A program made the position numbers and the translations under genes. From an uncultured Collinsella sp. (lineage in GTDB: Bacteria > Actinomycetota > Coriobacteriia > Coriobacteriales > Coriobacteriaceae), in contig CAKULD010000009.1 in NCBI GenBank assembly GCA_934667065.1, forward strand, positions 26,150-90,149: a stretch of DNA of 64,000 bases. Reading direction: 5' to 3'. Of this stretch, positions 51,043 to 59,091 are shown in pieces. The notes under the pieces were generated by a model. The model saw nothing but the letters and a program-made list of their open reading frames with translations, made no database searches and was not told where the DNA came from. Positions within the stretch are counted from its first letter, which is position 1; each line of letters begins with the position of its first letter.

Positions 51043-52476
51043 TTCCCACATTCAGCCGTACATGTACGGCTGAATGTGGGAATCCGATACCCTGAGGGCC
51101 GGATCGGCCGGCCCCGGGAGATCGGAGGACGGCATGTCCGGGAAGAAAAAGAAGGCGGTCGGGAAGGCGGAGCCGAGGGCCTACGGCAGGCTCACCAGGC
51201 ACGAGCGGGACACGGTCCAGAGGATGCTGGAGCGCAGGGCGTCGTGCAGGGAGATCGCCAGGGAGCTGGGCAGGTCGCCCTCGACGGTGAGCGCCGAGGT
51301 GGCGTCGCACAGGTTCGTGACGGCGCCGAGGCCCAGGCGCGGCGAGCGGGTGGACGCCTCCACCGACCTGTCGGCGGCCTGCCCGCGCCTGGCGGCGTGG
51401 CCGCGCTGCTGCAACGGCTGCGGCCGGTACCGCGCGGTGGGCTGCAAGCGCCGCCCGCACGTCTTCTACGAGGCCCGCGCCGCGCAGCTGTGCGCCGACT
51501 CGGTGCTCGTCTCGTCCAGGCGCGGCATCGACGCCGACGAGCCCGCCGCGGCGGCCAGGCTGGAGGCGATAAGGGGCTGCCTGCGCCGGGGGCTGTCGCC
51601 CGAGCAGATGGCGGCGTGCAACGGCGGGCCGGTGGACCTGTCGCCCGCGACCATCTACCGCTGGGTCGCCGCGGGCTACGACGGCATGACCAACATGGAG
51701 CTCAGGCGCAAGGTCGGCTACAGGCCGAGGAAGCGCGCCGCCGGGCGGGCGGCCACGCGCCACTCCGCCCGCAGGTCGTATGCCGCGTTCCTCGCCCTCG
51801 GGGAGGACGCGTGCGCCGCGGCCTGGGAGATGGACACCGTCGAGGGCGCCAGGGAGGACTCGGCCTGCCTGCTCACGCTGCTCCACCGCCCCAGCAGGCT
51901 CCAGCTGGCGCTCCTGCTCGAGGCGAAGGGCTCCGGGTGCGTCGCGGACGCCCTGGGCGGCATCCGGGCGGTCCTCGGCGCCGACGGCATGCGCCGCGTC
52001 TTCCGCGCCGTGCTCACCGACAACGGCGCGGAGTTCTCAGACGAGGCCGCCATCGCGGCGCTCCTCGGCGAGGGGCCGGGCGAGACGAGGCTGTTCTACT
52101 GCGACCCGCGCCGCAGCGACCAGAAGGGCGCCTGCGAGCGCAACCACGTCGAGCTCAGGAAGCTGCTGCCCAAGGGCGCCGGGCTCAGGTTCGACCGGCT
52201 CGCCCCGGCCGACCTGGCGCTCGCCATGTCGCACGTGAACTCGGAGCCCCGCGGCGCGCTCGGCTTCTCGACGCCCGCGCGCGCCTTCAGGGCGATGCTC
52301 GGGGACGACGCGGCGGCGCTGCTGGACGCCTACGGCGTGGGGGACGTGCCGCTCGGCGATCTCGACCTGACGCCGGGGCTCATCGAGAGGGCGCGCGCAG
52401 AGAGGGGCGATGCCCCGCTGGCCTAGCCTGAAGGAAAACGGAATAGACGGACCGACCGTTCGGCTGAGTCTGGGAA
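51043..52476 (+). mobile_element. IS30-family insertion sequence
   Basis: The transposase is flanked by candidate inverted ends: TTCCCACATTCAGCCGTACA at the left (51043-51062) and CGTTCGGCTGAGTCTGGGAA at the right (52457-52476). The right end is ambiguous because two more similar sequences follow at 52588-52608 and 52626-52645. The left end is itself half of a perfect 36-bp palindrome (51045-51080). I cannot see a target-site duplication. Confidence 0.65.
51134..52426 (+). CDS. IS30-family DDE transposase
   Basis: A 430-residue transposase from MSGKKKKAV, with GGAGGA upstream of the ATG. It has an N-terminal HTH (LTRHERDTVQRML, ASCREIARELGRSPSTVSAEV), a Cys-rich segment (CCNGCGRYRAVGC), a second HTH-like region (LSPEQMAACNGG) and the DDE core: D in WEMDTVEG, D in LTDNGAEF and E in DQKGACERNHVELRK. 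The ORF is intact and very GC-rich. A parallel open frame in another register is a compositional shadow. Confidence 0.92.
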   Translation: MSGKKKKAVGKAEPRAYGRLTRHERDTVQRMLERRASCREIARELGRSPSTVSAEVASHRFVTAPRPRRGERVDASTDLSAACPRLAAWPRCCNGCGRYRAVGCKRRPHVFYEARAAQLCADSVLVSSRRGIDADEPAAAARLEAIRGCLRRGLSPEQMAACNGGPVDLSPATIYRWVAAGYDGMTNMELRRKVGYRPRKRAAGRAATRHSARRSYAAFLALGEDACAAAWEMDTVEGAREDSACLLTLLHRPSRLQLALLLEAKGSGCVADALGGIRAVLGADGMRRVFRAVLTDNGAEFSDEAAIAALLGEGPGETRLFYCDPRRSDQKGACERNHVELRKLLPKGAGLRFDRLAPADLALAMSHVNSEPRGALGFSTPARAFRAMLGDDAAALLDAYGVGDVPLGDLDLTPGLIERARAERGDAPLA

Positions 52477-52977
52477 GAGGTGCCGGGCGGCGGGCGGAGC
52501 ATGGCCACCGGACCTATCGAAACACATCTCCACCGTTCCTTCAACTGGGAAAATGCCGCCCCCGGGGCCCGGATGGGACCCCGGGGGCGTTCGGCTAGCT
52601 GCGGGAAAGGCCTATCCGCTCGATGTGTTCGGCTGAGATCGGAAATCAACCAATTCGTGATCATTCATGGCCGTTCGTGCGCGACGTCCAGCTTTTTTAA
52701 CGTCTATCTAACTTTCTGACGTCATCGCTCATCTTACATAAATAACCTTTGCACATTCGTTGAATTATTCATGCCATCCACGCGCAATTGTGAAGACGGG
52801 GACCACCGGGCCGCAGCTCATATCAGCGGATTTATACCTTGTCGCTGTCTTTCAACACAAACTGTCAAGCTTTTGGTCAGTGTTTGGTCAGCTTCCGGTA
52901 CTTACACGCATGACGCTGTCGTAGATAATCGGCCTCGCAATACGCACTGACACTAGCCAAAGCCAGGGGAGGCCCAC
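52477..52977. other. Non-coding region right of IS30
   Basis: No gene is supported. It contains a strong GC hairpin (GCCCCCGGGG/CCCCGGGGGC, about 52557-52588), two extra copies of the IS end-like TTCGGCTxAG motif, and from about 52720 onward AT-richer DNA. At 52864-52881, GTCAAGCTTTTGGTCAGT resembles a motif upstream of the related gene at 28871. Confidence 0.5.
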
Positions 52978-54132
52978 ATGGACGAAATCGTATGCGCAAA
53001 CTCCGCATTCCGCTACTGGCGCTGCCCGCCCCAGGTCCGAGACCTCTACCCCCGCCTTCCAAATTCCGAAGACGGCTGGCGCGCTCTATCCCAAGCCGCC
53101 TTCGTAGCCGACGTTCTCAAGACGCCAGTTATTACTACTGCATCTACCCGAAGCAATTTACATTCCGGCACACGACGCACCATACGATGGGCCGAGGCAT
53201 ATAAAGGCAATGTGTCCCTTGACACCGATATGGGATTTAGCGTCACGGACCCCCTCAACACGCTATTCACCATGACGCGCAGTGTTTCTCAAAGCGATCT
53301 AGTTCTCGCCATGTATGAATTCTGTGGCTGGTTCTCGGTTTTCAAGCCATCAACTGCTGTTGATTTGGCTCTTGAGCAGGCAGATGCAAACGAACCATGC
53401 TCCAGCGCCGATAAGTTATTCGAACTCGACGAGACCCAAGATGAGGCCCCGTGGAAACGAGTCTATGCGCGGATGAACCGAAATGACGCCGAGGGCGATC
53501 AGGGCAAACAGGCAAATAGCGAATTTGAAGATAACGATAAGGGGAAAGGAACATCTCTCTGGATGAGAAAGCCTCTAGTTGAGATTGATGAGTTACAACG
53601 ATTCGCGGCAAAAGTTAAAGGCGAAATGTGGGGAAGGCAATTCTATGACGCTGCGCAACAGGTTATCGGCATCGCGGCATCCCCATTAGAAGTTGCGGGA
53701 ATAATGCTGCTGAGCCGGCCTAGGCGGTTCGGAGGAGCAGGGTTTGAGAATTTATACGTCAATGATCTAACGCCGCTGTCGGTTTCTGCGCAACAAATAG
53801 CAGGCAAAAAAGTATGTTACGGTGACATTGTCATCGTAAACCCGGTCCTTATGAAGGCAGTAATCATCGAAATTCAAGGTGAAGTCATTCATGGCTCGGG
53901 CGCGGTGCTCGATCATGACGCCACCCGCATGACAGCTTTGCAAAGCATGGGATACGACGTATTTCTGGTAACCCACGATATGCTCAACGATCACGATCAG
54001 TTTAATACCATTATTCGAAGTGTATGTGACCGCCTTGAGTTGCGATTCAAGCCTAAAACCAGTGCGATGCGGCGCGCAGAAACCAGACTTCGAGCCAATG
54101 TTCTTTGCAATTGGCTTGAAATAGGCATCTAG
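52978..54132 (+). CDS. DUF559/Vsr-like nuclease-fold protein, copy 2
   Basis: A 384-residue paralogue of the protein at 1986. The N-terminus VCANSAFRYWRCPPQVRDLYP and middle block LFTMTRSVSQSDLVLAMYEFCGWFSVF align closely. The C-terminal nuclease-like part reads YGDIVI, VIIEIQGEVIHGS, DATRMTALQSMGYDVF. It has an extra acidic insertion (about 135-185). GGGGAGG precedes the ATG. It has lower GC than the adjacent IS, is a lone gene, and its function is unproven. Confidence 0.62.
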   Translation: MDEIVCANSAFRYWRCPPQVRDLYPRLPNSEDGWRALSQAAFVADVLKTPVITTASTRSNLHSGTRRTIRWAEAYKGNVSLDTDMGFSVTDPLNTLFTMTRSVSQSDLVLAMYEFCGWFSVFKPSTAVDLALEQADANEPCSSADKLFELDETQDEAPWKRVYARMNRNDAEGDQGKQANSEFEDNDKGKGTSLWMRKPLVEIDELQRFAAKVKGEMWGRQFYDAAQQVIGIAASPLEVAGIMLLSRPRRFGGAGFENLYVNDLTPLSVSAQQIAGKKVCYGDIVIVNPVLMKAVIIEIQGEVIHGSGAVLDHDATRMTALQSMGYDVFLVTHDMLNDHDQFNTIIRSVCDRLELRFKPKTSAMRRAETRLRANVLCNWLEIGI

Positions 54133-54198
54133 CCTGTCAATAAGTCTCGTTTTGAACATCAAAGTGATACTAGTAAATTAGTCTCTTTTCAAAACTAT

Positions 54199-54334
54199 GC
54201 CGGTTTACTACGACGGATCGACAGTCCTCGAGCACGCTTCATCTTCCGTTTGCAAAACCGCAGGTAGGGCGCTTGCGACATTGGCGAAAACAGCGGCGTG
54301 GTCGGCCATCCCGGAATCATCGTAGTAAACCGGC
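54199..54334. repeat. 136-bp element with 15-bp terminal inverted repeats
   Basis: GCCGGTTTACTACGA (54199-54213) and its exact complement (54320-54334) bound a unique interior. An open minus-strand frame crosses it but ends inside one arm. It resembles a miniature inverted-repeat element. Confidence 0.6.
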
Positions 54335-54561
54335 CCCCTTTTGGGACGAGGGGTCAGGGCGGTTCGCGGTCGGACCCGATAATGGGACCGGCGGCTCGGG
54401 GGAGGCCCGATGGCGCGGGGCTGGCCTCGCCCCGCGCGCCTAAACGGCCGGCGCGTGCGCCCCTGGGGAGGAAGGGCGGGGCTCGGGACGCGCGATTGGC
54501 CCCCGCGCTGCGCGCGGGGGCGGCGGCATCGCCGCCGCCGAAAGTTTTTCCGAAATTGTCC
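54335..54561. other. Very GC-rich spacer before tRNA-Ala
   Basis: No gene is visible. It consists of consecutive GC hairpins, including CGGGGCTGGCCTCGCCCCG and GGCGGCGGCATCGCCGCCGC. The last is followed by GAAAGTTTTT and could terminate plus-strand transcription. Confidence 0.5.
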
Positions 54562-54590
54562 TTGCATCGTCGCCCGTGTTCCCGTATAGT
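54562..54590 (+). promoter_or_regulatory. tRNA-Ala promoter
   Basis: TTGCAT (54562-54567) and TATAGT (54585-54590) are 17 bases apart, 12 bases before the tRNA. Confidence 0.8.
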
Positions 54591-54602
54591 ACTTTTTCGC
54601 AC

Positions 54603-54675
54603 GGGGGCGTAGCTCAGCTGGGAGAGCGCTTGACTGGCAGTCAAGAGGTCAGGGGTTCGATCCCCCTCGTCTCCA
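54603..54675 (+). tRNA. tRNA-Ala (GGC)
   Basis: A full cloverleaf of 73 bases. The D-arm is AGCTCAGCTGGGAGAGC, the anticodon loop CTGGCAG gives GGC (alanine, GCC/GCU), and the T-arm is AGGGG-TTCGATC-CCCCT. The acceptor stem contains two G-U pairs. Unlike tRNA-Val, a full CCA is not encoded (the sequence reads ACC then C). Confidence 0.93.
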
Positions 54676-54883
54676 CCCGAGCATTGAATGAGGCTCCAAC
54701 GCAAGTTGGGGCCTTTTTTCATATCAATCTTCTTATCGCATGTGTTGACTGAGAAACATCTTGAAGGCACATCCCTTCTTAATTGCGAATTTAAATGAAA
54801 TATGAGCTTATAGTTTTGCAAAACAAAGCAGGCGACAGAGTTATACAAAGAGACCGGGCATTACGCCCGGCCTCGCAGTACTC

Positions 54884-54929
54884 TGGTGGGCCCTCCGGGA
54901 TTCGAACCCAGAACCCAGGGATTATGAGT
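54884..54929 (-). pseudogene. 3' fragment of a CAU-anticodon tRNA, copy 1 (att-like)
   Basis: The minus strand carries anticodon loop CTCATAA, T-arm (GGGTTCGAATCCC) and acceptor AGGGCCC with ACCA, but no matching 5' half. A native-looking terminator (CCGGGC-GTAAT-GCCCGG then T-rich) follows at 54853-54870. The 46 bases are identical to 55393-55438 in the opposite orientation. This is the form left by site-specific integration into a tRNA 3' end. Confidence 0.8.
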
Positions 54930-55392
54930 CCATACTCAAAACCGTATTCAAGTGCGGAAACGTAAATATAAGTGTGGATAGCAGCGGATTACAAATTCTG
55001 CTGTACCTTAGTTTTACTCGAAATGGCTAATTGATACTTATTGACAGACTGCTTCTTTGGTATCCGATAAAAGCAGTCGATATTCAAAGTCATTAGGTTT
55101 TCCTATGATTGCGCTGTGGTTACGTGGCAGATCGAGGCGCTAAGGGTTGAGCATGTGGCCGCCCCAATCACTCACTATCGCGGCTGGGCCATATGTGACG
55201 AGGTTGGACGCAACCGGAATCTCTTCGGTCAAGCCAAACCCTACGCGATGGCTCATGAGTTGGAGAGTCCCGGTATCAGCGTTGAATTCCGAAATCCCGG
55301 CGAGGATGCCGTGCACACACCTGGCAGCTGGTGCCAATTGACCTGTGAGCTGACATCGATGTCTAAATGCTCCTCGATGGAACCTTGATCAT
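54930..55392. other. Segment between the two inverted tRNA fragments
   Basis: Short open frames exist on both strands (for example plus 55116-55388 and minus 55140-55337), but none has a clear ribosome site or recognisable family. It may be a recombination remnant between two att-like sites. Confidence 0.45.
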
Positions 55393-55438
55393 ACTCATAA
55401 TCCCTGGGTTCTGGGTTCGAATCCCGGAGGGCCCACCA
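55393..55438 (+). pseudogene. 3' fragment of a CAU-anticodon tRNA, copy 2 (att-like)
   Basis: Identical to copy 1 over 46 bases but on the plus strand, again without a 5' half. A terminator-like hairpin (AGCGGTTTCCCTGA, loop, TCAGGGGAACCGCT) follows at about 55449-55488. The integrase gene ends 411 bases downstream, so this is the best candidate for the element's left attachment site. Confidence 0.8.
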
Positions 55439-55848
55439 CTATCTACCAGCGGTTTCCCTGAAATACGGTCAATCAGGGGAACCGCTTTACTATTGGCTTT
55501 TCATTCTAGAATCCACTGGTTTCTTCTGGCTATCCACCACTATCCACCACTGATTTGCGCATAGATACTTTCTTCTTCTGTATCAAAGGTCTAAAAATGG
55601 GCTTTATAAGCGACGCGCCAGCGCGTCTGCTCCCACCAAATTAGTTTGAAAATGCGGTGAATCGATCATCTCGAATATGCGGCGCGTCCAGATTGGGCGT
55701 CTGGACGCGTTTTAGGGCCATCTTAGGGCTTGAGACTCATCAATACTCGAAGTAATTGATTCGCCGCCCCATATCGTCTCTCATTGCCTTAGGCGAGGCT
55801 TTGGATGGCTAACAACGAGTCCGTCCGAATTTGATTCTTGAAAATCTT
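55439..55848. other. Non-coding region between att-like site and integrase
   Basis: It contains the hairpin after the tRNA fragment, two direct TATCCACCAC copies near 55530-55551, and a second strong hairpin GCGTCCAGA-TTGGGCG-TCTGGACGC followed by TTTT (about 55684-55712). The direct repeats could be integrase arm-type sites. Confidence 0.5.
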
Positions 55849-57315
55849 CTATAAGTCAGTTTTCTTAACAAGCGATTCAAGCGTGAATCCTCCATTTGCC
55901 ATGTCTGACGCCATGAAGGTATCGACCTTGTCGGCGGCATCGAGAATCGCCTCAACATTCAGGTCGATATAGTGCTGGAAATCCGTCTTAAACTGCGTAT
56001 GCCCGTGCATGCTTGAAATCGTCGGGGTCGAGACTCCGCTGGCGGCCATGAGCGTCTCGGAGGTGTGCCTGAGGTTGTTCACAGGGATAAACCTCAGCCC
56101 GTGCTTCCTCAGCGCGGTTTCCCAGTGGCCGCGAAGAGTTTCACCGGCGCACGGAAGAATTCGCCGGTTGCTCCACTGCTCCAAAGCGTGTCTCACTGCG
56201 TCCTGCTCTGTTCCGATGAACGCCTCCGGCTTGATTGTCCTCTCCATGGTGTCGACGTATCCGTTGAAGACAGTTACGGTCCAAATCCCATCTGCAATTT
56301 CTCTCATTTTTGGGGTTGAACCCAATTTATACTTTGCTGCCGTCTCTGCCGCCAATTGATTTGCAACCGCCTGGGCATCTTTTCGATTCCCCATAACGGT
56401 TTCAATCCTATATTTTGCTTTTCTAGACTTATGCCAGCATGTCTTGTGTCTGATGAGCCAGCAGCCTTCAACCTGCTCGATTGACGGCTTCGTGGCCTCG
56501 AGAGCCGAAAGAAACCTGTCAGTAAACTCTGGAAGAACCAAAGCGTGCCTTTTAGACTCTTCCGTTTTGGTTACCTTAAGTCCGTCTTCATCCGTGTAGG
56601 CCGCATGAACATTCAGGAGAACATACTTTTTCACGCCTTGGGAAGTCGGCATTTTCAATACCTGAACGTCAGCTGGCGTTATGGCCAGGTTTTCTTCCTT
56701 GCGAAGCCCCGCGCTTCCGACCAACAGAGTCAGGTATGCCATCTCATCATCTGCTAATACGTCGGCAGCCTGCTTCAATTCCATTGGCGACCATGGTGCG
56801 GGGCGTTTCTTTTTCTTTGCCTTGGCTTCGAGGCCCGTTAGATCCATTTTGTGGCGCATGAATCCATCAGATTTGGCCCTGTTTAAGATCGCCCTGTACG
56901 TCCGTAGCGTGTTTCTCGGGGTTCCCGACTGCTCGATGAGATTTCGAACGTTAATCTCATCGAGATTCAAGAGGACTCGCTCGCCATGATTTGGGGAAAT
57001 CCATTTCCGGTAGTTTTTAACATATCCGTCGATAGTGCTGTTGGTCTTACCTTCTTTTTCGAGGGCCGGGATAAACCTGCCATAAAAATACTGATTCAGC
57101 GTAATCTCAGGAATATCGCGTTCGGAAAGGCTGGAAGTCAATTCGACATAGAGCATAGAAGCTGCGGCCTGGGCATCCCTCATCGTTCCATGAATTGTTG
57201 CCCTTTTTGTGACACGCTTTTCCCGTGTGCCGGCCTCGACCCTAACCCTGAATATCTCTAAACCGTCGGTGTCGACGCCTATTTTCTCAATTTGTCCAAT
57301 TTTATTTTTAGGCAT
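55849..57315 (-). CDS. int: Tyrosine recombinase / integrase
   Basis: A 488-residue site-specific recombinase. The N-terminal arm-binding-type region is followed by a SAM-like core-binding domain (about 70-160, TLNQYFYGRFIP) and the catalytic domain with LLVGSAGLRKEENLAI (first Arg), NNLRHTSETLMA (H/R box) and HGHTQFKTDFQHYID, whose tyrosine is the nucleophile. GAGGTAG precedes the ATG. Its 3' end points toward the tRNA-derived att site, as in many tRNA-integrating elements. Confidence 0.92.
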   Translation of the reverse strand: MPKNKIGQIEKIGVDTDGLEIFRVRVEAGTREKRVTKRATIHGTMRDAQAAASMLYVELTSSLSERDIPEITLNQYFYGRFIPALEKEGKTNSTIDGYVKNYRKWISPNHGERVLLNLDEINVRNLIEQSGTPRNTLRTYRAILNRAKSDGFMRHKMDLTGLEAKAKKKKRPAPWSPMELKQAADVLADDEMAYLTLLVGSAGLRKEENLAITPADVQVLKMPTSQGVKKYVLLNVHAAYTDEDGLKVTKTEESKRHALVLPEFTDRFLSALEATKPSIEQVEGCWLIRHKTCWHKSRKAKYRIETVMGNRKDAQAVANQLAAETAAKYKLGSTPKMREIADGIWTVTVFNGYVDTMERTIKPEAFIGTEQDAVRHALEQWSNRRILPCAGETLRGHWETALRKHGLRFIPVNNLRHTSETLMAASGVSTPTISSMHGHTQFKTDFQHYIDLNVEAILDAADKVDTFMASDMANGGFTLESLVKKTDL

Positions 57316-57383
57316 TGTGGCTACCTCGTATTGTTTTCCAAGCTGGATAAAGAACTCTTGTGCTAAGGGTTCCGCTCGATCGT

Positions 57384-57839
57384 TTAGGCGGTCGTGGCTC
57401 TACCGTGAGAACTAGCTGGAGCGTTGCTTTTGGGAATATTTCCAAAGCTCTTGTATTTCCCAGAACGGTTCATAGTGTCTGCGCTATCTGCAAGCTGCTT
57501 TCTTCCAGCTGAACTGAGAGCCATATAGCTCTCCAACAGCTTTCTAAACTGCTGCCTGTCTTCTTTATTCATTTCGGAGACCGCAGCATTAACTATTGAA
57601 CGCATTTCGGAGTCTTCGAGAAATGAGGGGGAAGAAAGCGATGCCGAGAATTTGGATCCAAGAATTGAATCAACTGATACAGAGAAATATGTGGACAACT
57701 GGAGTAGAAACTCATCAGTAAGCCGTCTTGTTCCTTGTTCATACTTTCTGTATGCAGAAAGCGAAATGCCGAGCTCCATCGCAACCTGTTTTTGGGTTTT
57801 CCCGCTATTGGAGCGGATGGTTTTCAGATTGTTGCCCAT
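57384..57839 (-). CDS. XRE-family HTH regulator
   Basis: A 151-residue protein with an N-terminal Cro/CI helix-turn-helix (about 5-60, KTIRSNSGKTQKQVAMELGI, SLSAYRKYEQG) and a polar C-terminal half of unknown function. GGGAGC precedes the ATG. It lies just upstream of the integrase on the same strand and may control it. Confidence 0.85.
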   Translation of the reverse strand: MGNNLKTIRSNSGKTQKQVAMELGISLSAYRKYEQGTRRLTDEFLLQLSTYFSVSVDSILGSKFSASLSSPSFLEDSEMRSIVNAAVSEMNKEDRQQFRKLLESYMALSSAGRKQLADSADTMNRSGKYKSFGNIPKSNAPASSHGRATTA

Positions 57840-57898
57840 GGGTGCTCCCTTCTTTGAGCACCTTGTTTCTCAATTTGGCCAATTTTGAATTTAGGCAT
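57824..57898 (-). other. Short open frame repeating the integrase N-terminus
   Basis: A 24-codon frame starts MPKFKIGQIEKQG, nearly identical to the integrase start MPKNKIGQIEK, then diverges and stops. At DNA level 57866-57898 matches 57283-57315 at 29 of 33 positions. It is a partial duplication, and could act as a leader peptide or simply be a recombination scar. Confidence 0.6.
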
Positions 57899-57930
57899 GG
57901 GTGATTTTGCCTCCAGCTGATCTTTAATCG

Positions 57931-58425
57931 TTATGCTGATTGGGCCACGGAGGAATGAGAATCACCGTTTGAAAAGGCCGGCTCAGAATCATTCAACAAC
58001 AGGTCGTTTTCAAGCAAGCTTTCAATTAGCGAAAGCGCAATACCTTTCCCGTTGTCGTTTAAACGAATCCAAGCAGACCGAAGCCTTTCAAAGGAGTCGT
58101 CATTAACTTCCGCTGGTTTTGTCGCGGCCTTTTCCAATTCCGTAAGGGCAATCAATGACTTTGCGGGGGAAATGGCATGAAGATTACGCCATGAAGGGTC
58201 GACGAGATCAGACAACCGCACGTTCAGTGCATTGCAAATAGCCTCTAAGGTCTCGTTCGACGGGAACCTTCGGCCCTGTTCGTATGACTGGTAGGTGACA
58301 AGCTCAACGCCAATTCTACGAGCCGCAACAGTCTGATTGATCTTTAGCTGTTTTCTGGCCTGCTTGAGATTCTGACCAAATAGGCGATTGATCTCAATCT
58401 CCTGCGGACTCTTTTTTCTAGTCAT
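57931..58425 (-). CDS. XRE-family repressor-like regulator
   Basis: A 164-residue protein: HTH at about residues 15-70 (NLKQARKQLKINQTVAARRIG, LVTYQSYEQGRRFP), then an acidic helical C-terminal region. Divergent from the Cro-like gene at 58535 with operators between them, it occupies the repressor position of a lysogeny-type switch. Confidence 0.87.
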   Translation of the reverse strand: MTRKKSPQEIEINRLFGQNLKQARKQLKINQTVAARRIGVELVTYQSYEQGRRFPSNETLEAICNALNVRLSDLVDPSWRNLHAISPAKSLIALTELEKAATKPAEVNDDSFERLRSAWIRLNDNGKGIALSLIESLLENDLLLNDSEPAFSNGDSHSSVAQSA

Positions 58426-58462
58426 CCTACCTCCCTTTTAACAATTTTGTCTTACGGGATGG

Positions 58463-58502
58463 TTGACAACTCGTACGACTTGTACGATAAATAAGTCGTA
58501 CG
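58463..58502. promoter_or_regulatory. Divergent switch promoter and CGTACGA operators
   Basis: TTGACA (58463-58468) and GATAAA (58486-58491) are 17 bases apart and face the plus-strand genes. TCGTACGA (58471), TTGTACGA (58480) and GTCGTACG (58495) lie within or against this promoter, so repressor binding would block it. A GTCATAC direct repeat follows near 58504. Confidence 0.8.
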
Positions 58503-58534
58503 GGTCATACTGGTAGTGTCATACAGGAGTTGAT

Positions 58535-58765
58535 ATGTCTGGTATCTCAAATCTAAGGTCTGAGCGATACCGTTTGGGCATGTCCCAAGAAGAGCTCGGA
58601 GAGCTGGTTGGAAGACGGCGCGCGACCATCGGTCGTTGGGAAAGAGACCCCGCTCAAATTCCGGGAGCCATTCTGGTGCAGCTTTCAAAGAAGTTTGATT
58701 GTTCGATTGATTATTTGCTTGGCTTTACTGATGAGCGAACTTCCAAAAAGGATGAGGTTGCGTAA
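58535..58765 (+). CDS. Cro-like XRE-family regulator
   Basis: A 76-residue protein that is nearly all HTH domain: LRSERYRLGMSQEELGELVG, then RATIGRWERDP and SIDYLLGFTD. AGGAG precedes the ATG. It is the first gene of the plus-strand operon, and its stop overlaps the next start (TAATG). Confidence 0.88.
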   Translation: MSGISNLRSERYRLGMSQEELGELVGRRRATIGRWERDPAQIPGAILVQLSKKFDCSIDYLLGFTDERTSKKDEVA

Positions 58766-59091
58766 TGAGCAGCAAAGAAAGGTTGGAGCCGTGGGCGAGT
58801 AGTAAATGGCTCTCCAAATCCGCGGCAGCCAAATACATCCATCGCCATGTCGATGCGGTACAGGGGCTCATTGAATCCGGCGAGATCCCCGCCGTCTACG
58901 GTGCGTTCAACCGTGGCGGATCGCGGACCATCTACATCAACATTGACGACCTCGACGCCTATATGCGCAGGACGCCTTTCATTAAGGAGTCGAGCTCTGA
59001 GATGCCGTACGAGGAGTACGCCTCTCTGCAGTCCCTGCAAGAGAGCATGTCAAAGCGCATGGCCCGCGACGGCCGTAAGGGAGCCGCATGA
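58765..59091 (+). CDS. xis: Excisionase-like MerR/HTH_17 protein
   Basis: A 108-residue protein with a winged-helix DNA-binding domain of the excisionase type (WLSKSAAAKYIHRHVDAVQGL, then IYINIDDLDAYMRR). Its start overlaps the Cro-like gene stop and its stop overlaps the next ATG (ATGA). It is a likely directionality factor for the integrase. Confidence 0.78.
   Translation: MSSKERLEPWASSKWLSKSAAAKYIHRHVDAVQGLIESGEIPAVYGAFNRGGSRTIYINIDDLDAYMRRTPFIKESSSEMPYEEYASLQSLQESMSKRMARDGRKGAA

Noticed and set aside
51076..52431. A 451-codon frame parallel to the IS30 transposase in another register
   Set aside because: Arg/Gly/Ala-rich shadow of a very GC-rich gene; the DDE motifs lie only in the chosen frame.
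54884..54960. Complete tRNA-Met/Ile on the minus strand
   Set aside because: Only the anticodon loop and 3' half are present; no D-arm or 5' acceptor strand can be found upstream.
55116..55388. 90-codon gene between the tRNA fragments
   Set aside because: No ribosome site, an overlapping open frame of equal quality on the other strand, and no recognisable family.
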